A stretch of DNA of 64,000 nucleotides from Acanthornis magna (Eukaryota > Chordata > Aves > Passeriformes > Acanthizidae): the NCBI GenBank assembly GCA_036785705.1, contig JAWUZG010000158.1, positions 434,001 to 498,000 of the forward strand. The letters run 5' to 3'. Made by a program: the position numbers and the translations under genes. This document shows, piece after piece, positions 1 through 13,543 of this stretch. The notes beneath the pieces were generated by a model. That model was not told where the DNA came from. It worked only from the letters and a program-made list of their open reading frames with translations, and ran no database searches. How positions within the stretch are numbered: position 1 is the first letter of the stretch; the number at the start of each line of letters is the position of its first letter.

Positions 1-3000
1 GGTTAAATTTGGGGTTTCCAGAGGATCCTGCATGAAGCACATCCAATTGCCATCCCAAGCCTTCTCCAGTTACTCTAAGAGTGCCTCTGAGTGCCCTGAT
101 TTGAGTAAATCTGCTCCATGTTCTGTAGCTCCATCCACACACAGGCAGAGTAAATTCAACCGTTCAAAAACAAACTCCTCGAACAGAATAACAAAAGAAT
201 ATAGAAATCTGTCTGAAAGTTTTCTTTAGCCTTTTGCGTTGTGCCGAAGGGGTGAATGGTTAAGTTGGAATGTTTTAAAACCAAAATAAATGTGAAGCCT
301 TTTGTAGGAAGTTGAAATAAGCAAAGTAAACTTGGCAAACAGGTTGCAACCTTCCAGGTATGCATGGATCAGCTTTAAATATCCTGCTGTGTGTTCATCC
401 ATGGGAGAATATTCTGTTTGTGTTGGACTCCATTTTAATTTGGGTCCTGGGATTTGGGGAATCTGTAACTCTCAGCAGGGAATGGATTTCATACAGTGCT
501 TATCATGTGGTGCTAAGGGATATTTAATCCCTGTCTGTTGCTGTCTTTAACAGTGAGGTTGCAGTCTTATTTATAGACCAATCTTGTGCAGCATTTTCCT
601 GTTTTATTGCTTACACCTTTGACATCTTGTACCCACCTCAGCACGTTGCTGTGGAAAACAAGATCTGGACTCTGCCTCCTACTATAATTCTGTTTTAACT
701 CCTGTGTAAGAGAGTTGATGCTGGTTGTTGAAAAGAGGAAAATATAAGCTGGGATTTTTTTAAGAACTAAGTGTTAAGAACACACATATATAGAAAATCT
801 TCATGTTCTTTAAAACTAATGGGTTCTCAATACTGAAAATGTACATTAGACTGTTACACATCAGTTCTTCAATGCATGGGAAAGTTCTGAGATGAAAACT
901 TAAATATAATAACTCTGTCGATGTTCTTGTAATATATATATGCTAAAGACTTTTGCCATTAAAATACCTTTTTAAGATAAAAATACCTTTTTCCATCTTG
1001 AAGTGTAGAAAGCCTGGTTGTTGCTGTTCTAAAAAAAGCTGAACAACAGTGTCACACTACTTGGATTAGTGAAAGCATTTTTTCAGCTGCTGCACTGAAT
1101 AGAACATATGTCACTGAAGCATTGTTTTAAGTAACAGGATTTGCCGTGCTGTAAATCTCTCACGCTGTATCTGGGTAATTTCATTCTTTGTACTTTGCTA
1201 TTTTGCCTCTTTCATCAGCTGCAAATCCAATATGTATAACTGGCACTGCTCAGATTTGGGTTTACTACGCTTATTGCTCTGCGAGATTATAAATGTGGCT
1301 GTGCTTCGGAATGGGAGTTGTAGTTTCTTGAGGATTTCTGGAACCTGATTTAATGATGTGGGAAACACAGAAAAGATGTGGTGAATATATCCATTTTTTC
1401 ATTTAATCTAAAAGAGATTTTCCTTCTCTCATGCACAGTTTCATGTCTCTTTGCTCATAATTTCTGGTCTTGGACTGTGGGGGGGTGGTTTCTACAGATT
1501 TAGACAGCTCCCAGTAAGCACAACTGATCCAAGTGCATCTTTTGAGTCCTTTGAATTATTGTAGATCACCCTGCATCATAGATGGGGTTCTAGTAAGGCT
1601 TAAAAGGAAATGTTTCTAATTACGAGCGTCTGCACATTAATAGTCTTAATTAAATTCACCCCAGTTCCAGCTAACCCAGGACTGGAGGCTGCCTGCAAAC
1701 TGTGCAGGGATGCAAAAGGATCCCTCTTGCCTGTTTGTGTAGGCTGGTACTGCATTTTCATGAAACCAAAAAAAGTGTATAATAATTATTTCTAATTCTC
1801 TGTAGTGCTAATAAGCGCTGTGTTCTAGGATGGGACAAAATAATGGCTGCTCCTTGTTTAGTATGCTGGGGCTGGAGTGGTTTCATTCTCCCAGGAGATG
1901 ATAATTATTTGCAGGCCCTTTGATGGAGGAGAGGTCAGTGGGAGTGTGCCTGATGATTCCATTGAAAAATCCAGCTGTGGGCACTTGAGCTGGGAATACA
2001 CAAAGGGAAGGATTATTCCAAACAAGAACTCCCAGTTTGCATTTATGCTGCGCCGTGTACAAATGCTGCTATTAAATCATTTTGATGACAACCAAATTTT
2101 ATGAATTCTGGAACAAAATTCAGTGGCCTGGGCTGTGGACTGTGTGTGCTGCTGGTTTAGAATGGCAGCTTTTATTGAGCATCCTTGTAGCTAGTGAAAA
2201 TGTCTTTCATTTCTATGAAGAGAAAATGCTATTCTAGAATGTTTTGAACTGGCTTCTGACTATTGCATGGAAGGAGAGGCAGAAATGGAAGGAGGGAGAT
2301 GCCAACAGAGCAGCTCTGCACATATGGCTGTGCTGTTTGTGATATGTGGGTGAGGTTTTTGACTCTCAGACTCCGTGCAGAGCAATGACACTGGTGTTTA
2401 CCTGCCAGGAGCTGTCCTGTTGCCTCCCTGGGATTTGGTGTCCTGTGCACAAAGAGCCATCTTGTGCACAGGGAATGAGAGCAATCAAGGGAGGAGTTGT
2501 GGTCTCCTGGGGCATGTGATGGTCTCTGCTGGGATCTGTAAGGATTTTATGTATGCAACCATAAAAGCAATAGCAGCATTTGATTCTGTACAGTTGCCAT
2601 TCAGAAGAGTGTTGTCAGGAAATTAATTAATAAGAACACTGTGAAAAAAACAATATTTTCTGTGTGCCACCACCGCCTCTCCTTGATGTACTTGCTGCAG
2701 AGTGCTGGACGTACAATAGAGTGAAATGAACAGGAAGAAAAAGATTTTTCAGTGCTGCTTCAAAAGCCAAAATCATACTGCCCTGTGTGTTTTAGGTAAA
2801 GATCCTTGGTGTCAGAACAGTAGGAATTTGTCCTTGGAAATGGGAATGTGTCATGTGCTAAATCACCTTGCAGTGGCCATGGTCACAGACAGCTGCAGTC
2901 ACACCTGGGCTGGGACAACAGGAGCTGCCGTGGAAAGCTTCCTGCTGCTTTCTCTGCTTTCCAAAATGTTGCCTGTGGGCTGGGTCAGGGTGTTCATTCT

Positions 3001-6000
3001 GAAAGCCCTTCGAGCAGGTTAATAAACTTGTTAATTAGCAAGCAGTTAGCTGGAGTCAATGTGAATCTGTATTCTTATGACTTCTACTGTTCATTACCTA
3101 TTTGGATATCCTTTTGATTATATTTCAAATTTTTTTCCTCATGAAAAAAAATGGTTGGATTTATGAAACAAGAACAGGACAGACTTTACTAGTTTTTAAC
3201 AACAGTCTTTTCTAATCTCAGCTGTTGCCGTAACTCTGGATTGACATGAGAAAGGAAATTTCAATTTATAAAATAATGTTATTCTTCAACAGGATAAAAT
3301 ACTGGGAAATGCAAATATTTCTTTTAATAATTCCAATCACACAAACCATTCTTAGCTACCTCAGGTGACATGGAGCGATTGGGCTTATACAGGGGATGAC
3401 CTTGTGTGCCCCTCGTGCTCTTCCCAAGCTGATTGAGAAGGATGGGTGCACTCAGGTACCTGAGGCAGGACAGGAGCCTGGGCTGGGATTATTTCTTCCA
3501 CACACTCATTGCAACAAGCACCTGATGGAAAAATGTCCCAGAGGAAAGGGAAGGATCCTGGCAGCTGGAGGGGAACAGATTGTTGTTTTGGGCAAGAGGA
3601 GGAATGGGGAATGAAGCCCTGGCTCTGGGAGGGGCAGCAGTTCAGAGCAGTGAACATCCCTGGTCCTGCATCAGCCACACCAGGAGCTGCAGTAAGGCTC
3701 CCCAGCCCTGCTCCTGCACCAGTTTCACTCAGGCTCTGGGAGACAGCAGCCTCAGGCTTTCTGTTTGGAAGCTCTTGCAGGAAGAAGCTCTCAGACAGCG
3801 ATAGTTTAACAATTCTGACCCACTCACACCTGCTTCAAATCCAACAGCAGCAGAACAGCCAAGGGCTGGGGCTCACGGCAGTATCCTGTGCAGGAGAGGG
3901 GACAAACTGCCCCCAGGCTCCCAGTGCTGCCAGGAGCACCTGCCAGCTCAGAGCACATTGGGAAAGCACAGGATAGCGTGTTCAAGTAATTCCAGCTTAA
4001 TGGCATCGTGTTCTCTTCTCCCAGGTTGTTTAAAAACCAATACTGAGAAAATTGTCTGCTGAGTTCGGGAGGCTTGTTGGGGATTGCAAGAGAAAATGGA
4101 AAAAAAAAAAAAAAGCTGTGGCTTTCTGTGATGACCAGTAATCGAGTTCTTTTTATTTGTACATCTGAGAAAAGCTCTAAAAATGAAAGATGAAAAAGAA
4201 TGGTCATTTCTGTTTGCTGATGGACAGGGAAGTGCTGTTCAATGAGTGGTTTCTAATGGCAAACGTAGTGGGATTTGTACAGGGGAGGCACAGTCACACC
4301 TGCTTGCGGTCTGTGTGCTCCATTAGGAGCTGGGCTTCTCCTGTTCTCTTGGGGAATGAGCTGTCGAGGGTTTGGGCAGATTTGACTCTGGTTTTACTGA
4401 CTGACTCGTCTGCTCGCACAAGAACTTCGTGTAGGAATGCACAAGTGGTTGCCTGTCCTTGAGCACTTGGGGAGAGCTGGAGGGAACTTGGCCTGGGAAT
4501 GGGAAGTTGCCGAACTTTCATATCCACTGGGATATTGCAGTAAGGTTCAGAAACTGGAATTACCAGAAGCAGCATTTGTCAGTTCAGTCATTTGTCTTGT
4601 GTTGGTGCTGAAGTACCTGTGCTCTATTTATAATCCTAAATTATCCTTTGAAGAACATCAACTACAGATGTGGAAACTAATCTTCACAGGGCTGAGTATC
4701 TGTGAGACTGTGAACAGGAGAAGTGATTAATTCTCCTCCAAATGATTGAAATATATTTCTTCTGATGTCTTTAGGTATTAAAAATTAGTAAATGAATTCT
4801 AGCTTGAATGCAAACTTGTGTTGAAGGCTGATTACAAAATCTAGCTACAAAGTTTAAAAAAATAATTAAAACTCCAACCAAACCAAACGGAAAAAAGTCA
4901 TTGGAACCTAAACATTTTCTGGTATATTGCAGAGGAGTAAATGATAGCAAGTGCTGTTTTGGCAGGTGATTGAAGGCACAAAATGCCACATATGAATCTT
5001 AAGTTGCGTCAGCGGATTTACCCTGGTTTTTTGGGTAAAATCAGGATTAGTCAGAGGCGGTAAAACCTGAGCCTCATCATTGTCAGGCTGACATTAGTCA
5101 GTGAGATCTGGAGGAACCCAAACACTGAGTCAAGCTATTCCTGAGTTTTAAAATTTGGAGCAGAGTCCAGACCTCATGTTTCCTGTGCGGGACAAAGATC
5201 CTGCCTATGGAGCAGCTGAAATCCAGCCTGGGGTGAGATGGGGGTATCCCAGTCCCAGCTGAACCCTGTCTGCTGCGTCACCTCCTGCACCCCTGGCACA
5301 GTGCAGGGACCTCCTCCAAACCTCTGCCACTTCCCATCTGTTCCCAAGGGGACATTCGTTGTGTGTCTGCTGCACCTTGGAACAGAAACTCAGAGCCTCA
5401 CCACCGTCCTGGGCCATGGCTGAGTCCAACCTTAACAAGACCATAGAGAGAACTTCCTTCTTTACTGTTCAGGGTTTTTTGAACCTAGGAAGGTCGGAGT
5501 AGGACAGATTCATGGCGCCTCATGGGCAGAATCGTTTTGGAAGAGCCAGGAGCAAGCTCTGCTCAAAAAGCTTTGCTGAGCAAAACTGAATCCAGAGAGA
5601 TTCTTTGATATTCTTTCATATTTCACTGGTTTATTCTCTGAAGAAAGAAAGACCTGTATGGGGAAAAAAGAGTGGTGGGAATGGAATCTGGGACACACTC
5701 CTACTAATTTCCTCCATTTCCTTCTTTTGCTTCCACTGGAAAAAAATCAGGTGTCCCCAGACCCATGTGAGCAGCTCCCCTGCCCAGTGTGACCCTCGTG
5801 CCCTGCGCTGCCAACCTGCTGCCCCAGCTCTGAGCATTGTGTGGAGCACCTTGTATGGATATTGTGTGGTTTTCCTGTCAGAAAATCCAGCTTTGGCATG
5901 TTCTGGCTGCTTTGATCGTGACCCATCAATGTTTCCAGTGACATTCTCCATCTTTCTTTTGACTTGTTCCTCTTCCCATGAGTACCTGTGCCCTGGGGGG

Positions 6001-7371
6001 TTAGCAGGGCACCTCCCACTCTGCTGGGGTGCCCTGTGTCTGGATTGTGCTGTATTTCCAAAAGCTCAAAAACTTTACAGGAGTTCCCATCTTTAAACAG
6101 AAAATCCAACTCATCCTGGCCATGACACAGTGTTGGCAGCAGGAATCAGAACAGGCTGACCTTGTCTTTTTTTCTGAAGGATTAGTAACTTACTCCTTCC
6201 TGAACAAAGCCTGACTTCTTCTTGCTTAACCACTCTGTTTGATCTTGTGAGAAAGTGGCCTCACAGCATCCAGTTTAAGCCTCAGGGATGCAGAATAATC
6301 AAAATCAATCTTCTGAGACCTCTGTCAAGACACCAAGAGAAAGATGGGGGGTAAAAAGTGCATTTGTGTACACAAGCACACACACACATCCTCTGTTAAC
6401 TGTCAGCTTGAATGCTCACAAGTTAAAGGAGGATTTTCAATTTAATGGCTCCTTCTTCCATAGGTGCCCATTCAAAGAGCTAGGAGATATTGATTATTTT
6501 TTTATGATTTCCTAGAAGAATGCTGTGTCCTAAGAAATTTGATTAGGTGGATTAATCATGGAGGACTTGCTGTGCTGACCCTTGTTTAATGTTTCCTGGC
6601 ACAAAGACAGGAATGCAGGCAGGACGTGTGCTGGGTGGTGCTGAAAGATTTTCCAAGCTTTCCTTCAGATGTCCCCCCCTTGTCTGGTTTTGCAGCTCCT
6701 CTTTGTTTTAGTGAAACAATACCAATCTAATGATCTGGGGTGTGGAATATCTGTGTGCTGTAAAGCTTTTTTTTGTTTTCTTTCTGCGCTTTGAACAAAT
6801 GACAGCAATAAACTGCTACTGCGCAGTTCTGAATATTGCTTCAAACATGGGTGAAACTTGGATTCTTTCACATTCTCAAATGGTGTATTTTGCAGTATGT
6901 TTGTAATTGCTGGGCTTGAAGAAAGCTTTACGTCTATGTCCATTGCATTCTCCCTCCTCATTCAGAGCACTGTGCTTTAATTCCATGAACGGAGAACAGC
7001 CTGACTGGTGCAGAGTAAGATGCAAGCCTAAAGCTTCATTTCCATAGGAATTTTAACCCTCAATGTGTAGCTTTTGCCTTCGTTCCGCGTGGCAAGGCAA
7101 AACCCAAGCCTCAAATTGGCATTTTCTCCTAATCTTGCAACAAACCTTTGATTCTCCATTGCGACAGCTCATCACCGTCATTTTGATGTGTGCATTTAAA
7201 CCGTGGGACTATTCCCCTCTATTCCCTGGGATCCAGAACTGACAGCTGTACCTCAAATTTCATTCAGCGCTCTCGTGAGTTTCCAATACTCCTGTCAGCA
7301 CCTGCCTTCCCCTAAAAAGCCCCTTTCTAAACACCTGGTGGTTTGACTTTGTGTTTTTCCTTGTGTCGTAG
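1..7371. other. Intron-like or intergenic unique DNA, no supported gene
   Basis: This stretch has vertebrate intron-like composition: AT-rich, with scattered poly-T and poly-A runs (an A run near 4098-4113) and a short CA run near 6376-6390. Open frames are at most about 155 codons. None shows a recognisable domain or sits between good splice signals. I found no CR1 or LTR copy. The last bases, about 7335-7371, form the pyrimidine-rich tract and AG acceptor of the exon that follows. Confidence 0.6.
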
Positions 7372-7458
7372 GTCTTTAAATACTCTGCACCAGTTTTGCT
7401 GTCCAGCTCCATTGTACCATTCCCAGCTAGCTGTCCCTGCCACACACTCAGAGTACAG
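7372..7458 (+). CDS. Candidate internal exon A (87 nt, LHQFCCP motif), gene unknown
   Basis: A T-rich tract ends in TAG at 7369-7371. After 87 bases comes a textbook donor, CAG|GTAAGAG, at 7456 onward. The length is a multiple of three, and in the phase-2 frame it is open: one base completes a split codon, 28 full codons follow, and AG begins the next codon. Residues 5-11 read LHQFCCP and the end reads HSEY. A second frame is also open, so the frame is not proven by itself. The choice rests on similarity to the exon at 13544. That exon has LHQFCCP at exactly the same offset from its acceptor, and two of the base differences inside the motif (TTT/TTC, TGT/TGC) are silent in this frame. The peptide has no domain I recognise. 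The exon is most likely an optional internal exon of the plus-strand gene that owns the other phase-2 exons here. Confidence 0.45.
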
Positions 7459-8989
7459 GTAAGAGTAGCCATGCTCCACCCACTGCTGCTTTTTGGAGAC
7501 AGATCTGATGTTGCCATTTGACATGAGAGACGAGCAATAGTTTAAGTTTTGAAAGAAAAATAATTGGAATAAATATCCAGTATTTTTGAGGCCTGGTAGG
7601 GTAGCTGTGAATAGAACCATCGCTGCAGTGAGTCCCTCGCTCAGGCACTCTGGAATTACTCAGTAAAAGGAGTGTCATGTGCTTTAAGAGGAACAACCCC
7701 CTGGACTTGCAAAGGTAGGGAGAAGGGAGGTGCAGGTTTAGTTCTCACATAGCAAATATGCTGAAATATTGATATCATTTATGGAGGGTATTGATGTTGT
7801 TCTGAGCAACACTTCTGTTGAACCCCTGCCTATTCCATGCCAATGCCAAGGAATCCATGTGTTTAACCCTCTGAAGGTTAAAGGCATGGACCTGCACAGG
7901 GCTCAGCACTGCCTTGCATTTGAGTGAAATGAGGGGGTTTGAAACACATCCAGGCCCTTGATGCCAAGCAGAGCCTGCCCTGAATAGATCAAAAATATAT
8001 GTTTTCCAGCTCATAATACTTCTTTTAACATAGATGCCTTTACTATCTATGTGTTCTCTTTGATCCAGTGTGGAGAGCAGCAATTACATCCCATAGTACA
8101 ATTCATTGTCAGTGCCAATGTTTATTGTAACATCTTAGAGAAGCATCAAAGGGCAGCTAATCTAAGTCAGTGGAAATGTGAAAACTGTTCAGAAACTGTG
8201 CATGCCATGGAAAATATTGTCTTTAATTTTTACTTCTGCTAGTAGTGATGGACTTAGTGATAATTGCCAGCTCATGAATAATATTAATATCAAAATATTG
8301 GAAGCCTGGTGCTGAAAAATCAAAATCACTTTGCCCTGGTAATAAGGAAAGACAAATGCAAACAATGAATCCTAAATCTGTAAATGCATAAACATATTTC
8401 TGGTTTGAATATTTCATCCCGTAGTTATCTCTAACCATGCATGCTTGGATTCACCCTGTTGGTTTATGTTGCAGCATCTGTTTGTGTGTTTGATTTTTTT
8501 CTCCCATCAGAGCTCTTTGTTTATTTGGTGGCAGTGAGTCCATAGTTGAGTTGTAAGACAGCTCAATATTCCTTCGGTGAGGTGCAGGGCCTGAACACTG
8601 TTAGATTCCCTGCTTGCTTTTTACTGAGGCATTTAGTTCTTCCTTTGCCCTTAGTTGATAGTGCTTTAATTTTAAGGATCTTCCTATTGGGATGTTGATG
8701 GGAAAACCAGCTGTTCCTTGAATGTCTGAATATTGTGCTCCATGGAGGGCACTGCTTTTATCAGTAATATTTCTTCTGGAATTGAAGCTTAGAGCAGCAT
8801 AACTTCGTGCTTGAAAACTCCTGAACTTCTCCAGCTTTTTTTGTCCTGTTTTTGTGCAGTGTAAACAGAAATTCCCTGCTCTGGGTCTGTAAAGCCTTTC
8901 AGAGGTCCCAAATGTGTGCTGTGGGGCCTTCAGCTGATGGCTCAGGATTGGGGGGTGGGACGGAGCTCATCCTTGGCCTCGTTTGCTCC
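7459..8989. other. Intron-like DNA between exon A and a CR1 fragment
   Basis: I see no coding region, repeat array or recognisable mobile element here. A T-rich tract followed by CAG occurs near 8490-8511, but no usable donor follows it. Confidence 0.5.
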
Positions 8990-9314
8990 CAAGGAGGTTT
9001 AGGCTCAGGAGGAACCTCCTGGCTGCCCACAGCTCCCTGACAGGAGGGCTCTGCTCCCAGGGAACAGGGACAGGACAAGGGGGAACGGCCCCAAGCTGTG
9101 CCAGGGAGGTTTGGGTTGGACATTGGGAAAATGCTTCCCTGAAAGGGTTGTCATGCCCTGGCACAGGTGGCCAGAGAAGCTGTGCCTCCCCTGGATCCCT
9201 GGAAGGGCCCCAGGCCAGGCTGGACAGGGCTTGGAGCAGCCTGGGACAGGGGAAGGTGTCCCTGCCCATGGCTTTAAGGTCCTGCCAACCCAAACCATTC
9301 TGGGATTGTGTGAA
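8990..9314 (+). mobile_element. CR1 LINE 3' fragment
   Basis: The order of blocks is that of the avian CR1 3' region on the plus strand. It has a phrase like 'gctgtgccagggaggtttgggttggac' broken by substitutions, then 'gccaggctggacagggc', then 'ggtgtccctgcccatgg', then 'ctttaaggtcc', and ends at a degenerate tail near 9300-9314. Only the last few hundred bases are present, as is usual for 5'-truncated CR1. The overlapping open frames of about 130 codons on both strands are not genes. The subfamily cannot be set by eye. Confidence 0.85.
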
Positions 9315-10949
9315 TAGGAGAATATGGAGAAGGTGCCAGTCTCGGCCAGGGACAGGAGGCAAACAAAATGAATTGCAGTAAGGAAAATTCCAGTGAGATA
9401 CAAGGCAGGGAGGGAGGGAATTTCACCGTGAGCATGGGCAGATGTTGGAATGGAGGTCAGGAGAGGAAGGGGCGTCTCTGTCTTCAGCCATGCTCAGTTC
9501 ACCTGGGCACAACGGGCTGGAGCTGGGCCTGGACTGTCCATTGCTCCAGAAATCCCTTCTAACACAAATTATCCTTCATCCCACAGCACTCTTTTCTTGG
9601 GAAGATAGAAAAGAGCATCAAGTTGATTCTCTAGAATTCAATTTCCAATTCCACAGCGATGTTACTGCTGTCCCTGCAGTGTCCTGCTCACAGATGTGCT
9701 GCTGTGCTACAGCCAGGCTGTTCCAGTCATCCTCATGGCAGGAATTGATTTGGTTTACCCATAATTTCAATTTCTGAAGTTATTATACCCAAACTGCCAT
9801 CCCTCCAACTGTAATCTCCGAGTCAATTGCAAATGATGCACCTGTTTTTGTATAGGACCTGTGCATGGGGATCCCATTGCTGTGAATGAAAATGAGCTAC
9901 TAGAGCCCTAACAGGATTGGGCTTTGCATTTCTACATACACTTAATAGTATTAAATGGAGCTTTTAGTCTTCCCATTTATCAATTTATAAATAGAAATCA
10001 TTAGAAACAAAACTAACAGACGCGGATGCTTTGGTCTAGCTTCAGTTTTGAGGCTTTATTTAGAAAATATGCAGAGGGATTAATTTTGTAGCCCAGAATT
10101 AAAAATTAAATTTGCTCTGAAAGAAGCAATTAATGAATGCACTACAGTGAAATCTGGAGCATCTCTGATTTGCTGTTAGCTAATTGCTGGATGTTTTATT
10201 CACTCCAGCAGTTTTATTTCTAGTCGAGACAATCTTTGGCATCTGTTTTGAATTGTTAATAGGGAAATAATGCATTTTTAATAACTGCAGCTATTGCAGT
10301 AATCCCTCGTTCATTTTACAATGTTGAAAATAGACAGAAATAATACAAGTTATCTTGAATTCTCCCATTACAAGAGAAGTCTTGGGAAGCCTGAGCATAT
10401 TTCCAGCTCGATATTTGTCTGGGTTCCAGTTAGCCCATATGCCTCCTCTGCTTGCTCTTTTTGGGTTATTTCTGTTTGGAAATTAAAAAATAGACCAGGA
10501 ATGTTTGTAGCTTGGCTTCTCTGACTCCCTTCCCCTTCCTGCCTCCTGAGCAGGGCCTCAAAAACAACGTGCTCTGGTTGGAAGCTGCAGGTTCCACGAG
10601 CTGCTCTGGATTTGTTAGAGATCATTGGAATTCAGATTTTATATCTGGTGCGAAGGGCGAAGTAAAGGAAACGTGCTACACCCCAGAGAGGCTTCCAAAA
10701 GTAGAAATCCATGTAGTCCTGTACTTCAGTGGCTGAGCCTCTGGCTCCATCCATCTGCACCATCATCTCTGAGGCCTCGCTGCTGGAACCTGAGCAGAGA
10801 TGAAATGGCATCTGGAGAAAGGGAATTTAATCAACTCTGTGTCTTGTCTGAAGAACTGTTTGTTCCCAGCGTTTTCTAAACACATTTTCTATGGCTTTAA
10901 ACTGATAAAGAGTAGGTTTAGAATAGATATTATGAAGGAATTGTCTCCT
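9315..10949. other. Intron-like DNA with an AT-rich homeodomain-motif stretch
   Basis: No gene is supported. About 9930-10330 is AT-rich, lacks recognisable repeats and contains several TAAT/ATTA cores. That composition is common in conserved non-coding elements of vertebrate introns, but conservation cannot be seen from one sequence. Confidence 0.4.
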
Positions 10950-11205
10950 GTGAGGGTGGGCAGGCCCTGGCACAGGTGCCCAGAGAAGCTGTGGCTGCCC
11001 CTGGATCCCTGGCAGTGTCCCAGGCCAGGCTGGACAGGGCTTGGAGCAGCCTGGGACAGTGGGAGGTGTCCCTGCCATGGCAGGGTGTGGACAAGATGGT
11101 TCAAAGGTCCCTTCCAGTCCAAAACATTTTATGATTCCATGTCCCTGCCCATGGCTGGACTGGATGGACTTTAAGGTCCCTCCCAGCCTGGGATTCTGTG
11201 ACACA
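10950..11205 (+). mobile_element. CR1 LINE 3' fragment with doubled tail
   Basis: CR1 3' phrases are easily read: 'ggcacaggtgcccagagaag', 'ggccaggctggacagggctt', 'gcctgggacagtgggaggtg'. The terminal part then occurs twice. One 'ttcaaaggtcccttccagtc' block is followed by a second 'ggactttaaggtccctccca' block ending in 'gggattctgtgac'. The duplicated end may come from a local duplication or from two fragments side by side. Confidence 0.85.
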
Positions 11206-13543
11206 TCTTTAGGCAAACTTCAGTCAGAACCTCAGCCCATCTGTGCAGGTGGGAGGTGCCTCACACACTGCAAAATGTCACGTGCAGAAGTGCCCATGCT
11301 GGGGATATCCAGTCGTATCCATATCTGTATTCCCTGTGGATATGGAATAGGCTGATACATGCAAACTCCAACTGTGGACAGATTTGCTTACCATGAATGT
11401 CTGAGCATCTTTCCATCTGATGTGCTTATTCGTAACTGTGATTTCCTTGTTCTGATTTGCATGGAATGTTGACTGTCACTCATTCCTGTCTCCATCCACT
11501 CTGCCTTCCATTCCTCTAATCTCAGTTAAGATGCCCTTATCATGTCCAAAGACCATTTTTAAATCGTGAAGCTAGAGATTTTTCTTTTCTTTTTTTTTTC
11601 CCCAGTGAGACCTGTGAAAACAAAATGATAATGCAAAGGATGTTATAGTACCAAAGAAATCCCATCATTTTCTTGCAGTCTCTGCCTGCTTAATGTTTAA
11701 TCAGCACCTCTGGGAGGTAAAACCATCATTCTGAAAATACTGTACTTGTGTGAAATTTTAATGTGGAATCTTTGTTTCACCAGGTAATGTTGGCTTACAT
11801 GCAACAAACCACTGTGTGGACGATGATAGAAGGATTGACTGTGCTGTTTCTTTCTGTCTGAGCCCCTGGGAGGCTTTGGAGCTGTTCTGCCACCATAACT
11901 GGTTAACACAGAGGCTCCCCTGCAACCATGCCCAGCTTTCAGAGGCTTCTATCATGTGTTAGAGTGGTTTGGTTTCCCTTAACTCTTCTCAAGAGCACAC
12001 TGGGAATTCTTGCACACTAGGTACAGCCAGGGAAAACTGGGAAAAGGTTTTGCTTATATCTATAAAATGAAAAATATCTCTTTATAGATAAGTGTACTTT
12101 GCACATTTATCTTTCAGTTTGTTTTTTTCCCACTGCTGGGCACTGTACTCTTCCCTTAGACACAGAGCAAATCCTTCACGTGTTCTCCTACAAACATCTC
12201 CAGGGACATCCCACAGCATGCAGCAGAATCCCTGGGCATGTGGCAGCTTCCCAGTCAATGATTAGTCACAGGTGAAGACATATCTGAAGGAGCTGCACTT
12301 CAGAATTCTTTCTAGTACTGATATGATTATTTATTGATATTTTCTATTAAAAAAACTTAGAATAGGAATCTAATTTCTACCTGCAATTACCTAGCTATAT
12401 ACCTCAGCACATTTAAGCACTCGAGCCTCTCTAGAATATGCAGAGATCTAAAAGCTTGATGATATTTTTATTTTCAAACTGAGCAAAGGAGTGAGTGCAG
12501 CACTGCCCAGACCAGCAGCACGTCGCCCAGAGAGGCAGGATGCAGATGGACAGAGCAAACCAGATCCAAACTGTGACCAAATCCTACCCTAAGTCAGTGT
12601 GAGGTTCAGCTGATTACATAAGGCATCTGTGCTCACACCCTATGGCAAAGGAAAGCTGGCATAATTATAATAATACTTGTAATTTTCCACTTGATGCCTA
12701 CGTGATCCAGGGAGTGCAAATGGTGGATCGTGTTCCTGCCCAACAACGCCGAACACAGTCGGGAGAGCTGGCAGAATAGCATGAAATTTGGTTTGGGATT
12801 TTCTTGTTTTTCTTCCTTCATTGTGTTCCTTTCCATCCTCCTCCTTTAGCCTGGTCTTTAGTTTAAGGGCAGTGGCCCCTCGTGGTTGTGTCACTGGTGC
12901 AGAAGTGGCCTCGCTGGAGCCTCCTGCTACGCCAGCATCTCTCCTTCCCCGCCATAAAGCACTTACAGCATTACAGATGTGGGTATTCCAAACTGCTCCT
13001 GCCTCGGGGCACATTCATGACGCTGGCAACTCCTCACGGAGACAGAGCTCTTCCCTGGACCTGGAGAGGGAGGGGGACTGAAGGGCATACCTGGTCCTGA
13101 CCAGGATTTCTGTGACCCACCCACAGAAGGGGGATGCATCTGTTCTGCATTTCCAGTGGAATGTGGGCAGTGAAAATACCTGTGGAAGGTTTTAAGCCTG
13201 TTAAAAAAAGGAGCCATGGCCACAGTAGGCTGGGTATTTATATGACCACTTACTGTCATTTTTCTGATGGGAAAAACAGAAATGGCTCTTCCAAAGCACT
13301 GCTTTTCTCAGAGTTTAAGTCTTCAGCGTTGGCCTTGGCTCGTTGGGGTGTTCTTCCCCGTGTGGAGAGTCCTGTCTCTGAGATGGAAATGGGTGAACTG
13401 GGTGGTGCTTACACACAGCTCACAGTATTTGTGGGTTTAAAAACAAAAGCAAACCAATTTCAAGCTGCATTTTCCTAATGCTGTTCCCTGTGATTCTCTT
13501 CCTCTGTCTCTTTTCTTTCTTGCCCCCCTCCCCTCCTCGGCAG
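11206..13543. other. Intron-like DNA upstream of candidate last exon
   Basis: No gene or repeat array is seen. The final 50 bases, about 13495-13543, are almost pure C/T and end in CAG, forming a very strong splice acceptor for the next feature. Confidence 0.5.

Noticed and set aside
8852..9403. Several overlapping frames of about 130 codons on both strands
   Set aside because: They coincide with a plus-strand CR1 fragment, whose GC-rich 3' end yields open frames by chance.
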